From NCBI GenBank assembly GCA_905236325.1, contig CAJOPJ010000120.1:1-13718 (forward strand): DNA of 13,718 nucleotides, read 5' to 3'. The translations under genes were made by a program, and so were the position numbers. Numbering within the stretch: position 1 is the first letter of the stretch; every line of letters begins with the position of its first letter. Below the pieces are notes generated by a model. The model was not told the DNA's origin. It was given only the letters and a program-made list of their open reading frames with translations, and ran no database searches. Origin of the DNA: an uncultured Selenomonadaceae bacterium. GTDB lineage: Bacteria; Bacillota; Negativicutes; Selenomonadales; Selenomonadaceae. This document shows positions 12,371 to 13,718 of the stretch, piece after piece.

Positions 12371-13718
12371 ATGAACGATGTTATCATAAAGGCTGAACAC
12401 CTGACAAAAATTTACAAAATTTACGACCGCGATATTGACAGGTTGAAGGAAACCTTCCATCCATTCCACAAGAAATACAGTCGCGATTTTTACGCGCTCA
12501 ATGACTTGAACTTTGAAATCAGACGCGGCGAAAATGTTGGACTTGTCGGCAAGAACGGCGCAGGTAAATCAACGCTTTTGAAAATTATCACCGGCGTTTT
12601 GACTCCAACAAGCGGCACTTTGGAAGTCAACGGCAAAATTGCATCACTGCTGGAACTTGGTGCAGGTTTTAATCCTGAAATGACAGGTATTGAAAATATT
12701 TACATGAACGGCTTGCTAATGGGCAAAACGCAGGAAGAAATGGACAACAAAATTGATGACATTATCGCATTTGCAGATATCGGAGACTTTATAAATCAGC
12801 CTGTCAAAACTTACTCAAGCGGAATGTTTGCCCGACTTGCTTTTTCGGTTAATGCCTTTGTCGAGCCTGATATTTTGATTGTCGATGAGGCACTAAGCGT
12901 CGGCGATGCTTTTTTTCAAAGCAAGTGCATGGACAGAATGAAACTTATGATTGACGGTGGCACAACTGTTTTATTTGTAAGCCACGATACTTTTGCTGTG
13001 AAAAATTTATGTCAGCGCGGCTTCTTAATCGACTCCGGCAATTTAATTTTAGACGCAGAAGCTAAGGAAGTTATTGAGGCTTATCGCGCAATTCAAATCC
13101 AAGCCCAAGCGCAAAATCAAAAAATCAAAACTGCGCAATTTGAAGAAATGCTTACAAATTTAAAAAAACAACAGGACTTTGCTAAGGATTCTGAAATTGA
13201 CATTGAAATTGACACGCATGAAGAAAGTTTGCGTCGCGGACAAGAGATTTTCCTGAAAAACGCAAGTTATCAGCGCGTACAAAATGGCAAAGTGACTTTT
13301 GAAAATGTTCAGCTTATGGACTTGGAAGGCAATTTAATTTCTGAAGTTACTTTCGGTCAAACTGTGATTTTGAGAATGGTAATTCTCTACCATGAGGATA
13401 TTGAAATTTTGGCAATGGGCTATCACATTCGCAACCTGAACGGCATTGATTTAGTTTACACAGATTCGCGTTTCAACAAAACAAAGATGATTATGAACGG
13501 CAAGCGCGGCGATTATTATGTTTTGGATTGGAAGTTCAAAATCGAAATGAAGGCAGAAACCTATGACATTGCTTGCGTAGTTTCTTCGCCGAAAGATGAA
13601 ACTTTGAACTATCCTGAAATTTGTGATTTTATTCCGTGCGCCGTGCAATTTAATTTAGTTGCCTTGAACACTTTTGAAAAACTTGATGGCGGTTATGTTC
13701 ATTGGCATAATGACTTGA
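12371..13718 (+). CDS. Wzt/TagH-like polysaccharide-export ABC ATPase, partial at the right edge
   Basis: 449 codons from the ATG at 12371 are visible and the frame is still open at the end; the final TGA-like bases are out of frame. The N-terminal half is an ABC ATPase of the polysaccharide-export class, with the insertion before the first strand of the core (about 18-41) seen in TagH and Wzt proteins, Walker A GKNGAGKST (60-68), LELGAGF, signature YSSGM (148-152) and Walker B ILIVDE (168-173). A glutamine- and glutamate-rich linker (about 240-290) leads to a beta-rich C-terminal domain (about 295-430) resembling the Wzt carbohydrate-binding domain, which recognises the finished glycan before export. 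Paired with a membrane permease not in this window, it would move O-antigen-like or other surface polysaccharide across the inner membrane. No strong ribosome binding site is visible; ATG is the natural family start. Confidence 0.88.
   Translation, partial: MNDVIIKAEHLTKIYKIYDRDIDRLKETFHPFHKKYSRDFYALNDLNFEIRRGENVGLVGKNGAGKSTLLKIITGVLTPTSGTLEVNGKIASLLELGAGFNPEMTGIENIYMNGLLMGKTQEEMDNKIDDIIAFADIGDFINQPVKTYSSGMFARLAFSVNAFVEPDILIVDEALSVGDAFFQSKCMDRMKLMIDGGTTVLFVSHDTFAVKNLCQRGFLIDSGNLILDAEAKEVIEAYRAIQIQAQAQNQKIKTAQFEEMLTNLKKQQDFAKDSEIDIEIDTHEESLRRGQEIFLKNASYQRVQNGKVTFENVQLMDLEGNLISEVTFGQTVILRMVILYHEDIEILAMGYHIRNLNGIDLVYTDSRFNKTKMIMNGKRGDYYVLDWKFKIEMKAETYDIACVVSSPKDETLNYPEICDFIPCAVQFNLVALNTFEKLDGGYVHWHNDL

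Noticed and set aside
13716..13718. TGA at the very end of the window as the stop of the Wzt-like gene
   Set aside because: In the frame from 12371 the last codons read AAT GAC TTG followed by a single A, so this TGA is out of frame and the gene continues beyond the window.
1..13718. Very frequent AAAATTTT-like words as a bending or regulatory repeat
   Set aside because: Inside genes they are mostly the codons AAA, ATT and TTT for Lys, Ile and Phe in an AT-rich genome; there is no regular spacing that I could see.
1..13718. CRISPR array, tRNA, insertion sequence or prophage
   Set aside because: No spaced identical repeats, no cloverleaf-like sequence and no transposase or integrase motifs were seen; the only sizeable repeats are the paralogue blocks in the mqn genes.

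Overview
This window is an AT-rich bacterial chromosomal segment packed with housekeeping genes. It most resembles a diderm Firmicute of the Negativicutes type; this is inference, not a database result. The grounds are: strong GGAGG-type ribosome binding sites with frequent GTG and TTG starts; a Firmicute-style rpsF-ssb-rpsR cluster with a Cys-type S18; futalosine-pathway menaquinone genes; ispE next to an FCD-type GntR regulator; and a Wzt-like polysaccharide-export ATPase. I see no phage, transposase, CRISPR or tRNA sequence, and no gene-free stretch longer than about 110 bases.

Left block, minus strand, read from 3073 down to 1: mqnA (chorismate dehydratase), an OppF/DppF-type peptide-transporter ATPase without its partner subunits, and the N-terminal two thirds or so of comEC, which runs off the left edge. 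The ATPase and comEC overlap by an ATGA junction.

Middle block, plus strand, 3154-7177: two tandem MqnE-like radical SAM genes, mqnC, and a divergent methylthioadenosine-phosphorylase-family gene, all nearly touching or overlapping. With mqnA, transcribed divergently from interleaved promoters, these account for the early futalosine steps: chorismate to 3-[(1-carboxyvinyl)oxy]benzoate (MqnA), to aminodeoxyfutalosine (MqnE), release of the purine base (usually MqnB or MTA nucleosidase; here possibly the MTAP-like protein), and cyclisation (MqnC). mqnD is not in the window. The second mqnE-like gene is a DNA mosaic with blocks identical to both neighbours, which suggests gene conversion.

Next, 7174-8348: a strong promoter overlapping the stop codon of the MTAP-like gene, a structured leader resembling part of 16S rRNA, then rpsF, ssb and rpsR, closed by a hairpin terminator that also serves the convergent genes on the right.

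Right block, minus strand, read from 12252 down to 8374: ispE, a GntR/FCD regulator, a secreted SIMPL-domain protein, a membrane acyltransferase with its own extended -10 and no visible ribosome binding site, and a small exported protein built from two repeats. Divergent from ispE, a Wzt-like ABC ATPase starts at 12371 and runs off the right edge; the apparent TGA at the last bases is out of frame.
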